DNA of 64,000 nt from Deltaproteobacteria bacterium (GTDB lineage: Bacteria; Myxococcota_A; Polyangia; Haliangiales; JADYYK01): assembly GCA_020853705.1 (NCBI GenBank), contig JADYYK010000189.1, forward strand, positions 1 to 64,000, read 5' to 3'. Under the pieces are notes generated by a model. It was given only the letters and a program-made list of their open reading frames with translations. It searched no databases and was not told the DNA's origin. Shown in pieces: positions 34,998 to 50,300 of the stretch (its first letter is position 1; each line of letters starts with the position of its first letter). Made by a program: the position numbers and the translations under genes.

Positions 34998-36482
34998 CTA
35001 GTTGGGCGGGACCAGCAGGAACGGATAGTTGACGACGACCTCGCCGCCGTCGGGCTGCGGGAACTTGAGGTCCTTGACGGCCTTGACGAAGCAGCCCTCG
35101 ACGTCGGTGTTGTTGACCGAGGTCGACTTCTTGCGCACCGAGCCGCCGTTGACCAGGCCGTCCATCTGGATGCGCCACGAGATGACGATCTTGCCGCCGA
35201 GGTTGGGCGAGCGCTTGAGGCCGATGTCGTAGCAGGCGCGGAAGGCGCCGCGGCGCTTGTTGATGGCGGCCTGGATCTGCTCGGGTGACAGGAAGCCGGC
35301 GCCCGAGGTGTCGGCCTTGCCGCCGGCGGTGACCTGGCGCTCGCTGAGGCCCTTGCCGCCGTCCTTGCCGGTCGCGATGCCCCGGGCGGCGCGACCGCCG
35401 CCGGTGTCGATCTCGCCGTTGGAGACCACGTCGCCGATCGACTTGCCGCCGCCGCCGGGGCCGAAGCCGCCCGACTTGGTGTCGGTGCCGGTGCCCTCGC
35501 CGGGGCCGACGCCGGTGCCCTTGCCCTTGCCGCTGCCGCGATCGCCGCCGCCGTTGCCGAACTGCAGCGACATGCGTCCCGCGGCCGCGAACATGTTGGA
35601 GTCGAGCGTCTTGTCGAAGATCTTGCGCACGCCGACCGAGGGCGAGTTGAACTCCTTCACGAAGCCGGCGCGCTGGACCTCGGCCGAGACCTCCTTGGTG
35701 CCGGGGTCGGGGACCTTCTGGCCTTCGGGGCCGCGCAGATCGCCCTGGCCGCCTGCCTTGCCGGCGGCGCCGTGGGTGACGTGGACCTTCTTGGGATCGC
35801 CGTCGGTGCGCGGATCGCCCTTGGCGGCGGGGCCGACCTGCGCCTTCTCGGGCTCCTCGATGGGAGGCGGCTCGGTCTTGGGCGGCAGGTTGACGATGAA
35901 GGAGACCAGCTTGTCCTGGTTGGTGAAGTCGTCGTCCTCGTCGTCACCGTCGTCGCCGACGCGACCCAGGATGAGGATGGCGGCGCACAGGACGAGCGCG
36001 AAGATCAGCGAGTGGCCGAGCAGGGCGTCGAAGTCGGCGCGCTGCGGGGGCAGCCGCTTCTGCTCGACGAACTGGAAGAAGAAGGCGTGCTCGCAGGCGC
36101 TGTCGAGCGACAAGATCCCCCAGTCGCCTTCATTGAGCGGCGTCGCCTTGAAGCCGCCCGAGCGCGTGTCCATGGTCGCGCTCTCGCGGAACTCCGAGGT
36201 CGAGCGCTCGCGCCCGTCGAGGACCAGCTTGCCGCCCATGCCGGGGCCAATGGTGAGGACCCAGCCGCGCGAGGTCGGCGACAGCAGCGGGAACATCTCG
36301 GGCAGCTGGCTGTCGGCGGGGATGGTGAACGTCGCCCTGGGGTTACCGACGTCGAGGGTGACCGCCTCGGGCGGATCGAGGGTGCGCTCCGACAGCATGG
36401 TGCCGCGCCAGATCTGCGCGATGCGGAGGACCTTGGGCGCTGCCTGTGCCGACGACTGCTGCTGTGCTGCGACTCGACCCAC
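34998..36482 (-). CDS. gltG: AgmX/PglI-domain TonB-like protein (GltG/NfsG-like)
   Basis: 494 residues. Cytosolic N-terminal beta domain (about 15-145, FHA-like in outline), one membrane helix (about 155-175, GHSLIFALVLCAAILILGRV), a Glu/Pro then Gly/Lys-rich periplasmic region (about 180-390) and a C-terminal AgmX/PglI domain of about 100 residues (LSPEQIQAAINKRRGAFRAC, then GGKIVISWRIQMDGLV, GCFVKAVKDLKFP). In Myxococcus GltG and GltJ span the inner membrane and reach across the periplasm, TonB-fashion. No zinc finger or GYF domain is present, so GltG/NfsG fits better than GltJ. GTG at 36482 chosen for its AGGAGG site 5 nt upstream; GTG 36488 is possible. Confidence 0.85.
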   Translation of the reverse strand: MGRVAAQQQSSAQAAPKVLRIAQIWRGTMLSERTLDPPEAVTLDVGNPRATFTIPADSQLPEMFPLLSPTSRGWVLTIGPGMGGKLVLDGRERSTSEFRESATMDTRSGGFKATPLNEGDWGILSLDSACEHAFFFQFVEQKRLPPQRADFDALLGHSLIFALVLCAAILILGRVGDDGDDEDDDFTNQDKLVSFIVNLPPKTEPPPIEEPEKAQVGPAAKGDPRTDGDPKKVHVTHGAAGKAGGQGDLRGPEGQKVPDPGTKEVSAEVQRAGFVKEFNSPSVGVRKIFDKTLDSNMFAAAGRMSLQFGNGGGDRGSGKGKGTGVGPGEGTGTDTKSGGFGPGGGGKSIGDVVSNGEIDTGGGRAARGIATGKDGGKGLSERQVTAGGKADTSGAGFLSPEQIQAAINKRRGAFRACYDIGLKRSPNLGGKIVISWRIQMDGLVNGGSVRKKSTSVNNTDVEGCFVKAVKDLKFPQPDGGEVVVNYPFLLVPPN

Positions 36483-36491
36483 GCTCACCTC

Positions 36492-36836
36492 CTACAGCGC
36501 ATCGTCATTGACCGAGCGGGCCAGCTCGGGCATGAAGCTGCGCTTCTCGAGCTGCACCGCCTCGAGCTCCTGGCGGATGCGGTTCAGGAAGTAGAGGAGC
36601 TGCGGGGTGCGGATACGCCCGGACAGCGCCAGCCCGGTGAAGTCGATGACCTTCACCTTGGCATTCTCGGAGGTCTCGCTGGTGGCGCTCTGGCCACCGC
36701 CGAGGTCGGTCTTCTCGACCTTGGTCTTGCCCGACCCCGAAGACTTCTTCTTGCGCCCCTGCGCTGCGGCCGGACCCAGGGTCATCATCAGGGCGAGGGC
36801 GGCGATCAGGGTGGCGAGAAGCTTCTTCATCATCAT
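36492..36836 (-). CDS. Small exported protein (GltF-position)
   Basis: 114 residues. Signal peptide (MMMKKLLATLIAALALMM to PAAAQ, about 25), basic Ser/Lys/Gly linker, then KVKVIDFTGLALSGRIRTPQ and a helical, Glu-rich end (FLNRIRQELEAVQLEKR). Such a small protein sits between the TPR lipoprotein and the AgmX/PglI protein in Myxococcus (GltF, NfsF); assignment is by position, size and the DFTGL--SG-IRTPQL motif. Gap of 9 nt from the gene before and after. Confidence 0.72.
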   Translation of the reverse strand: MMMKKLLATLIAALALMMTLGPAAAQGRKKKSSGSGKTKVEKTDLGGGQSATSETSENAKVKVIDFTGLALSGRIRTPQLLYFLNRIRQELEAVQLEKRSFMPELARSVNDDAL

Positions 36837-36845
36837 CGAGGGGGC

Positions 36846-38250
36846 CTATTTCGCTTTCTTGCCCTTGGGAGGCTTGGGGGTTTTGACCCCCGGGCCAGAG
36901 CCCGCTTTGGGGGCTGGAGCGCCCGGTGTAGGTGGAGCTGGTTCCGGAGCAATCTCGCTGAGTCGGCTCTTGGCGTCGGGTCGCCTGGGGTGGTTCCCTG
37001 GAGCTACTTTCAAGAATCGCTCCAGCGGCTCGCGGGCCTTGGCCGGGGAGTCCTGGAAGTCCATGTACAGCACGCCCAGGTTCCACAGCGCGTCGGCGTT
37101 CCGGGGGTCCACCTCCAGTGCTTTTTCATACGCACCGCGCGCTTCATCGTACTTCTTTTTTCCGCGGTAGGCGACCCCGAGCGCGACCAGGATCGACGCG
37201 TCCCGCGGATCGGCAGCCGAGGCGGCCTCCAGCTCGGGCACAGCGCGGGCGTAGTCTCCGGCGTCGAGATAGACCGCGCCCTTGTTGAAGCGGGCTGTCG
37301 CGAACTGTGGGTCCAGCGCCGCTGCGGCGTCGAAGTGCGAGAAGGCCTCCTGATCCTTGCCCTGGGCCAGCGCGACCAGCCCCAGCGTGTTCCACACCAC
37401 GGGATCCTTGGGCACGATGACCGAGGCCTTGCGCATGACCAGCGCGGCCAGATCGAGCTTGCCGCCCTTGTAGTAGATGAGGCCGAGCTCGACGTAGGCC
37501 GCGCCGCTGGCGGGCTCCATGCGCAGCACCTTGCGGACCTCGGCGAGCGCGGCGTCGGACTTGCCCTGGTCACGCAGCAGGGCGGCCAGGCGCAGGCGCA
37601 CCGCGCCCTCGGTGTAGCCGCCGGCGGCGCGCTTCTGCAGCTCGGCCTCGCGGGCGGCCTCGGCCTCGGCCTCCTTGCGGGCCTTCTCGACCTCGGCGGG
37701 GTCGGCGTCGGGGTCGGCGCCGGCGTCCTTGTCCTTGTCGTCACCACCACCAGTGCCACCAGTGTCGGAGTCGGGCTTGGCCTTGGGCTTGGCGGCCTCG
37801 ATGGCGGACAGGGCGCGCTCGAGCTCGGCGCGGGCGGCGTCGTAGCGACCCAGGCGGGCGAGGACGTCGGCCAGGGTCAGCGCGGTGGGTACGCTGGCGG
37901 GCTGGATGGCGATGGCCTTGCCCAGCGCGGTGGCGGCGCCCGGCAGGTCTCCGTCGGCGATGTCGACGAGGCCGATGTCGTGCCAGGCCTCCCACAGGCG
38001 GGGGTCGATCTCGACCGCCTCGATGAACTGCTTGCGCGCGCGCACCCGGGCGCGGGCCTGCTCGCGCTCGCCGCGGGCCAGGCGCAGCTCGCGCACGCCG
38101 CGATCGAAGGCGCGCTTGGCGCTGCGCTCGACCTTGGGCAGGGCGCGCCGGATGGCGACCTTCTTCTTGGTCGCGCTGCCCGGGCAGCCGGTCAGCAGGG
38201 TGCCCAGGCCGGCGCCGAGCACCAGCATGAGCGCGAGCCGTGACAGGCGC

Positions 38251-38261
<11 letters not shown>
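36846..38261 (-). CDS. gltE: TPR-repeat lipoprotein (GltE/AglT-like)
   Basis: 471 residues. Lipobox LLTGC (about 22-26), then basic TKKKVAIRR and helices, followed by at least eight TPR units interrupted by an acidic Asp/Gly/Lys insertion (about 165-195). Clear TPRs: LWEAWHDIGLVDIADGD, AAYVELGLIYYKGGKLD, VVWNTLGLVALAQGKDQEA, ATARFNKGAVYLDAGDY and ADALWNLGVLYMDFQDSPAKA. Pro/Lys-rich tail. In Myxococcus GltE is a periplasmic lipoprotein needed for the trans-envelope gliding complex. GTG start overlaps the preceding gene by 11 nt. Confidence 0.84.
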
Positions 38262-41441
<3,180 letters not shown>

Positions 41442-41445
<4 letters not shown>

Positions 41446-43475
41446 CGGAAGCCCTCGTACTCGTCGCGCCAGAAGGTGCCGTCGAAGGGCCAGTAGATCT
41501 CGTCGTCGCCGACCGCGCCCGAGGCGTACAGGCGGCCCAGCATCTCGGGCGGGAAGCGGCCCGCGGTGAGATCCTCGATCTCGATCTCGAGCTTGCGCTT
41601 CTGCCCGATGACGGCGTCGATCTTGCCCAGGCGCGCCAGCTCCACGGTGCGGGTCAGGTCGTCGTCGAGCTTGCGGATGCCCTGCATGCCCAGGCGCGCG
41701 GCGGCCACGGTGGCCTTCTCCAGCGCGGCGCGGGCGCGCGCCGGGGCGGTGCGCGCACGCTCGGCGTCGATGGCGGCCAGCTTGGCCAGGCCGGGGCCCT
41801 CGGCGGCGGCGCTGGTCTCGGCCTCCTTCTCGGCGGCCTCCAGCGCCAGCTTGGCGCCGTCGCGCAGGTCGCGCGCGCGGGCCAGCATCTCGTCGGCCTT
41901 GACGCGCTCGCTCTCGAGGTCGGCCATGGCGCCGATGCCCTTCTCGCGGGAGGCCTTCTCGATGTTCTTCTTGAGGTCCGACGCCATCTTCTCCAGCGCG
42001 GCGGCCTCCTCCATCACGGCGCGCGCGGGGGCGGTGGGGTCTTCGCCGGTCTTGAGGCGGGCCACGCCGTCGCGACCAGCGCCCAGGCGGGCCGACAGGT
42101 CCTGCCACTCGGCGGCGACGCGGTCGGCGTCGGCGACCTCCTGGGTCAGGCCACGGATGACCTCGTGCAGGCGGGTGAAGCGCGGGTCGATGCGCACGAA
42201 GCCGAGCAACCGATCCTCCAGGGTGCCCTTGGCCTTGGCGGTGAAGCCGATCTCGCCGGTGGCCTCGCGCTCCAGCACCTTGTCGAGGAAGGCGCGCGCG
42301 CGCCTGGGATCGCGCAGCATCTCGTCGGCCTGGTCGCGCAGCGGCTCGAAGGTGGCGACCACGCCGTCGAAGCCCTTCTGGGCGTCGTCGAAGGCGCACG
42401 AGCGCAGGTCGGCGTGGGCGCGCAGCAGCGAGGCGTCGGGCAGGATGGGCGAGCTCGGGAACTGCTTGACCAGCTCGTCGAGCAGGTCGCGCGCGGTCTC
42501 GTCCTCGCCGCGGGCGTACATCGACCAGGCCGCCTCGAACAGCGCCTCGGGCAGGCGCTGCGAGTCGTCGGGGATCTGGAAGTAGTGGTAGTAGGCGTCG
42601 TCGTAGCGCGACTCCTCGTGGGCCAGGCGGCCCAGCGCCAGGCGGGCCAGATCCTTGACCTTGAAGTAGCGGTCGTCGACGTAGAAGGTGAAGGTGTTCT
42701 TGTCGGGGGTGTCGACGATCTCGCAGAAGGCCTTGCTGGCGGCCTTGAACTGGCCGCGCCGGGCCTGGGCCACGCCGCGCAGATAGAGTGACGCGGCGTA
42801 GAAGCGCGAGCGCTTGCCGACCTGGCTGAGCACGGTCTCGGCGGCCTCGAGGTCGCCGTCGTCGGTGGCGCTGCGACCGCGCAGGTAGTTGCGCTCGGCC
42901 ACCACCTCCTCGGGCAGGTCGCCGGTCAGCTTGTCGAGGTGGCCGAGGACCAGCTTCTCGTCGCGGGTCTCCAGCGCGATGTCGCTGAGACGCCGCACCG
43001 CGGAGCGGAAGTACAGCGCCTCGGTGCCGCGGCCGAGGATGCGCACGAAGATGGGGATGGCGGCGGCGTAGGCGTGGTTGCGCGTCAGCGCGACGCCGAG
43101 GTCGTACTCGGCGTTCTGGTACTCCTCGGAGTCGGAGAAGTCGGTGTAGGCCGGGCTCTCGACCAGGCTGTACAGCATGGCGGCCGCCTTGGTGTAGCGC
43201 TCGGCGGCGAGCTCCTTCTCGGCCACCGCGAGGGCGGCGCGCAGGCGGGCCGGGGTGCCCGACTCGCGCGACAGCAGGCCCTCGCGCTCCATGGCCTGCA
43301 GGTAGGTCGCGACGTCGGTCGAGCCGTCGGCCTCGGTGCCGGGCGGCATCGCGGACGCTGGCGCTGGCGTGCCGGACGGTGCCGGCTTGCCCGGCGCGGC
43401 GTGCGCGACCGTGGCCAGGCCCAGGGCCGCGGCGACGACGGCGAGCCCGGCCAGGTGGTGCCGCCGCCGCCTCAC
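41442..43475 (-). CDS. gltC: Periplasmic TPR/coiled-coil protein (GltC-like)
   Basis: 677 residues, close to the roughly 670 residues of Myxococcus GltC. Signal peptide ends at VAHAAPG (about 27). Residues 70-370 form TPR-like pairs (AEKELAAERYTKAAAMLYSL, AIPIFVRILGRGTEALYFR, ARLALGRLAHEESRYDDAYY); 470-640 are long charged helices predicted as coiled coil; the C-terminus is a conserved-looking block DDEIYWPFDGTFWRDEYEG. GTG start at 43475 overlaps the previous gene by 4 nt. A periplasmic scaffold contacting the outer-membrane barrels is the expected role. Confidence 0.82.
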
Positions 43476-44182
43476 TTCAGCGCCTGCGGCGAGACCTTGA
43501 CCTTGAGGCGCACGTCGTAGGTGCCGTCGGCGATGGAGCCGTCCTCGTCCATGCTGGCGGAGACCCGTGACAGCTTGCCGGCCTTGGCCTCGAAGGCGAA
43601 GGTGTCCTCGGTGATGTAGGTGAAGGTCTCGTCGTCCTTGGAGGTGGCCTCGACGCGGAACGACAGGGTGTGGCGGCCCGGCGCCAGGAAGCCCTCGAAC
43701 AGCGGGCCGGCGGCCTTGGCCAGCCCCTCGGGATCGTCGAAGATGCGGGCGCCGTCGAGCTTGATGATGAGGCGGCGCAGGGTGAAGAAGCGGCCGGCGC
43801 CATACTTCAGATCGACGGAGATCTTCGAGGAATACAGCGAGCTCGTGATGGTGCGCACCTTGGCGCGCGAGCGGAACAGCTCGTCACGCACGGCGTCGGC
43901 CTCGCGACGCAAGGCAGCGACGTCGATGCCCTTGTCGCCGGCCCCGGGTCCGGGCTCGGGCGCGGGGCTGGCCTCGGGCTCGGGCGCGGGCGTCGGCGCG
44001 GCCGAGGGCACCGGGGCCGGTGGCGGCGAGGCCTCGGGCTCGGGGCTCGGCTCGGGCGTGGGCGAGGGCGAGGGTGCTGGCGGCGGCGGCCGCTTCTTCT
44101 TCTTGCGCGCCTCGGCGTCGCCGGCGCCGAGCACCAGCAGGGGGATCGCGAACAGGGTGAGGATGATGTGACGCAGCCGCAT
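43472..44182 (-). CDS. Periplasmic protein with Pro/Ala-rich linker, part of the Glt/Nfs-like operon
   Basis: 236 residues. Signal peptide ends around GDAEA (24), followed by Lys/Arg then a Pro/Ala/Ser/Glu-rich linker (about 25-85). The folded part has a helix (DVAALRREADAVRDELFRSR) and strands (KISVDLKYGAGRFFTLRRLI, LAPGRHTLSFRVEATSKDDE, TYDVRLKVKVSPQALK) suggesting an immunoglobulin-like domain. Pro/Ala-rich proteins of this kind are often misnamed dihydrolipoamide acetyltransferase; no lipoyl or catalytic domain is present. It could occupy the role of GltK, but it lacks a lipobox. ATG 2 nt after the preceding stop. Confidence 0.75.
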   Translation of the reverse strand: MRLRHIILTLFAIPLLVLGAGDAEARKKKKRPPPPAPSPSPTPEPSPEPEASPPPAPVPSAAPTPAPEPEASPAPEPGPGAGDKGIDVAALRREADAVRDELFRSRAKVRTITSSLYSSKISVDLKYGAGRFFTLRRLIIKLDGARIFDDPEGLAKAAGPLFEGFLAPGRHTLSFRVEATSKDDETFTYITEDTFAFEAKAGKLSRVSASMDEDGSIADGTYDVRLKVKVSPQALK

Positions 44183-44184
44183 GT

Positions 44185-44856
44185 TCAGAACCTCGTTGGC
44201 AGGAACACGCTGAGGCCGAGGCCCAGCGAGAGGTCGTTGACGAAGGTGCGGTGGTCGAGCAGCTCTTGGCGATAGACCTGATCGCGCACGTCCAGCCGGA
44301 GCGCCCAGGAGCGCGACAGGAACAGCTTGAGGGCCAGGCCAGCGTTGGCGGCGGCGCCGCGCGAGGTGTCGCTGTCGACCACCCCGACGCCAGCGGTCAG
44401 GCCCAGGTCGAAGTGGATGATGCGGCTCGAGAACAGCATCATCTTGCCGTGGATCGGCGACCACAGGAGATTCGCGCCGGCCAGCAGGGTGCGGCTGTTG
44501 GTGTCCTTGATCAGGGTGGCACGGCCGTCCTCGAGCACGCGCGCCAGCGGGGCGTCGGAGCGGGTGTAGTTGAACCAGGCCTCGACGCCGGCGTCCTCGG
44601 TCAGGTGGTAGGTGTACGAGGCGATGCCCAGGTAGGTCGCCGAGAACTCGTCGGACACGTAGTAGCCACCGCCCAGTGACAGCTCGTGGCGGCCGACCTT
44701 GATGAAGTTGCGCTCGACCACGCCGCGGCGGCGGCGCTTGAGGGCGAGCTTCTCCTTGAGGACCTCGTCCACGCACTCGGCGTGCGCGGGCGCCTCGGCC
44801 GCGGCGACCGCGAGCAGCCCCGCCAGCGCTGCGGCTAGAACCCGAATGGAACCCAT
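44185..44856 (-). CDS. Outer-membrane beta-barrel protein (GltB/NfsB-like)
   Basis: 223 residues. Signal peptide ends at PAHAEC (about 27); then DEVLKEKLALKRRRRGVVERNF, a linker shared in pattern with the neighbouring barrel (ALGARLRRRGVQQKLFLKAHRF), and a short barrel beginning HELSLGGGYYVSDEFSATYLG with LLWSPIHGKMMLFSSRIIHFDL in the middle and ending LSVFLPTRF. Matches the myxobacterial barrel family found in pairs in Glt and Nfs clusters. Overlaps the upstream barrel gene by 22 nt. Confidence 0.83.
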   Translation of the reverse strand: MGSIRVLAAALAGLLAVAAAEAPAHAECVDEVLKEKLALKRRRRGVVERNFIKVGRHELSLGGGYYVSDEFSATYLGIASYTYHLTEDAGVEAWFNYTRSDAPLARVLEDGRATLIKDTNSRTLLAGANLLWSPIHGKMMLFSSRIIHFDLGLTAGVGVVDSDTSRGAAANAGLALKLFLSRSWALRLDVRDQVYRQELLDHRTFVNDLSLGLGLSVFLPTRF

Positions 44857-45707
44857 ACGCTCAGCCCCAGGGTGGCGACGATGTCGTTGGCGACCTTCTG
44901 CTGCGCCAGGGCCTCCTGCAGGATCACATGATCGCTGAGGTCGACGCGCAGGGTGAACCAGTCGGTGAAGTAGATCTTCCAGGTCAGGCCACCCGCGAAG
45001 GTCAGCCCCTGCACGGTGTCGTTGATGGTGCGGCCCACGCCGGCCGAGACCACGATGTCGGACGGGATGATCGAGTCGCCCATCTTCATCTTGGCGTGGA
45101 TGGGGCTGAACACGAAGTGGCCGAGCACGATGTAGGCGTTCGAGGGCTTGAAGCGGTCCTCGTTGAAGAAGCTCTCCAGCGGCTTCTCGAGGTCGAGCTC
45201 CATCCGGGTGACGTCGAAGCTGGCCTCGAAGCCGAAGTCCTCCCACGGCCAGTAGGTCAGCGCGCCGCCGTAGGTGTAGGACGACGACAGCAGATCCGAG
45301 GCGTACAGGCCGCCGCGCCCGCTGAGCTCGAAGCGGTGGGCCTTGAGGAAGAGCTTCTGCTGCACGCCGCGGCGGCGCAGGCGGGCGCCCAGGGCATCGG
45401 CGATCGAGCCATCGAGGCAGCTCGGTAGATCCAGACGGTCGGGCCGGCGACCCTCGTACAGGGTGGCGCCGCCGGGGAGATCGTTGCCGACCCGGGGCGG
45501 GCCGTCCTTGGGCGAGGGCAGCTTGGCGACCGGCGGCGGCGCCGGGGCTGCGTCGCCGGGCGCATCACCACCTTCACCGTCCTGGGCCTGGGCCACACTG
45601 GCCAGCCCTGGCCCCACCCCCATGCTGACGAGGAGGACGGCGAGGCAGGCCACCATTCGGGTGATGTCGTGTCGGGCTCGCAAGGCTCTAGGGTGCGGGT
45701 GCCACAT
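44835..45707 (-). CDS. Outer-membrane beta-barrel protein (GltA/NfsA-like), first gene of the operon
   Basis: 290 residues. A long N-region then signal peptide (MVACLAVLLVSMGVG to VAQAQ). A Pro/Asp linker, the conserved LPSCLDGSIADALGARLRRRGVQQ pre-barrel segment split by a Cys, and a barrel with FELSGRGGLYASDLLSSSYTYG, FVFSPIHAKMKMG (compare LLWSPIHGKMML in the next gene) and the end LSVWVPFGF. The shared SPIH-K-K/M motif shows the two barrels are paralogues. Start 45707 chosen; ATG 45656 is the alternative and neither has a ribosome site. Confidence 0.82.
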   Translation of the reverse strand: MWHPHPRALRARHDITRMVACLAVLLVSMGVGPGLASVAQAQDGEGGDAPGDAAPAPPPVAKLPSPKDGPPRVGNDLPGGATLYEGRRPDRLDLPSCLDGSIADALGARLRRRGVQQKLFLKAHRFELSGRGGLYASDLLSSSYTYGGALTYWPWEDFGFEASFDVTRMELDLEKPLESFFNEDRFKPSNAYIVLGHFVFSPIHAKMKMGDSIIPSDIVVSAGVGRTINDTVQGLTFAGGLTWKIYFTDWFTLRVDLSDHVILQEALAQQKVANDIVATLGLSVWVPFGF

Positions 45708-45732
45708 GAAGGTGAGGCGACCGCGCGCTAGA

Positions 45733-45762
45733 ACAGTACCTTTCCACGACGCAGATCGTCAA
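45733..45762 (-). promoter_or_regulatory. Sigma70-like promoter of the Glt/Nfs-like operon
   Basis: Minus strand TTGACG (45762-45757), 18-nt spacer, TACTGT (45738-45733), 25 nt before the ATG at 45707. The -10 overlaps one arm of an 8-bp inverted repeat (45736-45743). Confidence 0.5.
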
Positions 45763-45807
45763 CGCACATCGTCTGATGGCGAGGACAAGCGCCGCACGAA
45801 AAGGTAC
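45736..45807. repeat. 8-bp inverted repeat whose arms overlap both divergent -10 boxes
   Basis: GTACCTTT at 45736-45743 and AAAGGTAC at 45800-45807, 56 nt apart. The left arm overlaps the -10 of the Glt-like operon, the right arm that of the FHA-sigma54 activator gene. Confidence 0.45.
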
Positions 45808-45810
45808 GAT
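45782..45810 (+). promoter_or_regulatory. Putative sigma70-like promoter of the activator gene
   Basis: AGGACA (45782-45787), 17-nt spacer, TACGAT (45805-45810). The leader to the ATG at 45852 is about 35 nt and has no Shine-Dalgarno site. Confidence 0.4.
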
Positions 45811-45851
45811 TGCGGCGCGGCCAGAGATACTCGACGCCACGCCACGCCACC

Positions 45852-47288
<1,437 letters not shown>

Positions 47289-47335
47289 TTGACCGTTTTG
47301 CGCGGTGAAGATTGGGAGGCCGCGCACGAATTCGG

Positions 47336-47365
47336 TTGCCGCTGATGGTCGTAGCCCGCTAATTT
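47336..47365 (+). promoter_or_regulatory. Putative promoter, leaderless start of the kinase gene
   Basis: TTGCCG (47336-47341), 18-nt spacer, TAATTT (47360-47365), then 7 nt to the ATG at 47373. Confidence 0.45.
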
Positions 47366-47372
47366 TCCTGCG

Positions 47373-50300
47373 ATGTCCCTGGTCCACTCCCTCCCTGAGG
47401 TCGGCTCCCTGCTGGCAGGGAAGTTCCTGATCAAGGACGTCATCGGCCAGGGCGGCATGGCGACGGTGTACCGGGCCGAGCAGGTCATGCTCGGGCGCAC
47501 CGTAGCGGTCAAGGCGCTGAACCCGGAGATCGCGGCAGATCCCGGGATCTCCGAGCGCTTCCTGCAGGAGGCCCGGGCGGCCAGCCGCATCAACCACCCC
47601 AACACCATCGGGGTCATTGATTTCGGCGAGAGCGCCGGCCTGTACTACCTGGTCATGGAGTATGTGCGCGGTCGCACCCTGGCGGAGGTCATCCACCAGG
47701 AGTTCCCGCTGCCCGACCGGCGTGTGGTCGATCTGATGTCGCAGATCCTCGCCGGGGTCGAGGAGGCGCACTCGATGGGGGTCGTGCACCGCGACCTCAA
47801 GCCCGACAACATCCTGATCGAGCGCCTGCGCACTGGCGGCGATCTGGTCAAGGTGTGTGACTTCGGCATCGCCAAGCTGCGCGAGGAGGCCGCCCCGGTC
47901 GAGATGGTGCCGGCCGGGGGCGAGGGCGGCAACCTGGTGTGCGGCACCCCGGAGTACATGTCGCCCGAGCAGATCCGCGGCGCCGATCTCGACGGCCGCG
48001 CCGACATCTACTCGCTGGGCGCCATGCTGTACGAGGTGCTGACCGGCGAGGCGCCCTTCGAGAGCGAGTCGCGCGTCGACCTCATGATGCGCCACCTCAA
48101 CGAGGAGCCGATGCCGCCGGCGCTGCGCCGGCCCGAGGTGTCGATCACGCCCGCGATGGAGCAGATCGTGCTGCGCGCGCTGGCCAAGGATCCCGCCGAC
48201 CGCTTCCAGAGCGCGGCCGAGTTCCGCGCCGAGCTGGGCTCGCTGTCGCCGTCGGGGCTGGTGTCGCTGGTGCCGGTGACCTGCGTCGAGTGCGGCCACC
48301 GGGTCTCGGGCGGCGCGGCGTTCTGCCCGTCGTGCGGCACCAAGGTGGGCAGCAGCGGGCCGGTGCCGCAGCGCACGCGCTCCACCGGGGCGCCGACCGG
48401 GACGCACCACACGACGCCAGCGCGCCGGCAGGCCTCGGCGCCGCTGTCGCGCCCGAGCCCGACCTCGGCGCCGACCTCGGGCTCGGGGCCGGTGTTCGGG
48501 GCCACCAGCCTGCCGGCCAAGCTGCCGCTGGTGGGACGTGGTGAGGAGCTCGGCATCATCGATCAGCTGCTCGCGCAGGCCGGCGGGCGCTCGCTGGTGC
48601 TGACCGGGCCGCCCGGGGTGGGCAAGACCCGGCTGTGCGACGAGGTCGCCATCCGCGCCGAGCTGCGCGAGCTGCGCGTGGTGCGGGTGGGTCCCGATCC
48701 GACCGGTGCGGCGGAGTCGTGGTGGCCGGCGCGCCAGGCGGTGGCGGCGTTGCTCGGTACCTCGAGCAAGCTGGGCATGGTCGAGCTCAAGGAGTCGCTG
48801 GCCGAGGTCGGCGGCGATGATCGTGATCTGGTGCCGGGCCTGGCCGAGCTGTTCCGCATCAGCGGGGTCGACACCGGCCTCGAGCTGGCGGTGCGCCGGC
48901 GCGAGTGCGCGGCCGCGGCGCTGCACGCGCTGCGCGGGGCGCCCCGCCGGCAGGCCACGGTGCTGATCTTCGAGGACGTCGATCGCTACGACCGGCCGTC
49001 GCGCGATCTGGTCGAGCGCCTCATCGAGGAGCCCGGCGAGGCGCCGCTGCTGGTCATCGCCAGCGCCACCGCGGGGCGGCCCGGGGCCGGCGCGGCGGCG
49101 GGGCGCGACGACGGCGGCGACGGCGCTGGACTGGCTGACCTGGCCGCGACGCAGTCGCTGGCCCTGGAGCCGCTGGGGCCGCCCGCCGTGATCGAGCTGG
49201 TGCGCCAGGTCGCGGGCGTGGGCACCGGCGCCGACGCGCTGGCGGCGCGGCTGATCGCGGTGGGGCCGATGTTGCCGCTGGGGCTCAGCGAGGTGCTCAA
49301 CGCGCTGCATGACGCGGTGGTGTCGGGGCTGGGCTCGGCCGCCGGTGCGGGGGCGTCGGCGCCGCTGGAGCAGCTGTCGGCCGCCGACCTCATCCTGTCA
49401 CGGGTCGCGCTGCTGGAGCCGGGGCCGCGGCGCGTGCTGCAGTCGCTGTGCACCCTGGGGCGCGAGGCCACCCGCGGGCTGCTCGAGCTGCTGGCGCGGC
49501 CCGAGGACGAGGCGGCGTCGTCGATCGGGGGGCTGATCGCGCGCGGCCTCTTGACCCAGAGCGGCCAGGGCGAGGCGGCGCTGCTGATGCCGAGCCACCC
49601 GCTGGTGGCCGAGCTGGTCTATGACGACATCCCCTCGTCGGCGCGGCGCGAGCTGCATGGCCACATCTTCGCCGTGCTGGAGGGGCAGGGCACCCGCGCG
49701 GGCGTGCTGGCCATGCACGGTCACGCGGCGGGTGGTGGGCCGCGCGTGCTGGCCCTGTGCGAGCGCGCCGGCCAGGACGCCGAGGCGCAGTTCGACGATC
49801 ACGGCGCCGCCATGCACTACCGGCGCGCCTGGGAGCTGGCGCGCTGGGATCTCCTGCGCGGCGAGGACAACGCGCCCGACACCCTGGCGCGCATGGCGTG
49901 TCGCCTCGGGGAGGCCATGCTGTGGAGCGGTGACGTCGCCGGCGCCGAGCCGGTGCTGCGCGAGGCGCTGGAGCACGCCAGCGGCAGCCCGAGCACCGAG
50001 GCCAAGCTGCATCGCGCATTGGGCCGCGCGGCGCTGGCGCGCGGCGACTCGACGCGGGCGCGCGCCGCCCTGGAGCGCTCGACCGGGGCGGCGATCCGCC
50101 ACGGCGATCCCGGCCTGCTGGCGGAGGTCTACCTGGAGCTGGGCACGCTGCTGGCCCAGCTGGGTGACGTCGCGGGCGCCGAGGCCGAGCTGGAGGAGGG
50201 GCTGGCGCTGTGCACCGGTGGCGAGGGGCTGCGCGCGCAGCGCGGGCCGCTCAAGCTGTGGCGCTTGCTGCTCAAGCTGGCCGAGGTGCGGCTGGGGGCG

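Noticed and set aside
43472..44182. Dihydrolipoamide acetyltransferase
   Set aside because: Only the Pro/Ala-rich linker resembles it; there is no lipoyl-Lys domain and no catalytic HxxxD, and the protein has a signal peptide within an envelope operon.
45793..45816. Sigma54 -24/-12 promoter before the activator gene
   Set aside because: GG and TTGC are present but spaced 7 rather than 10 nt between GG and GC; no site with correct spacing was found on either strand of the divergent region.
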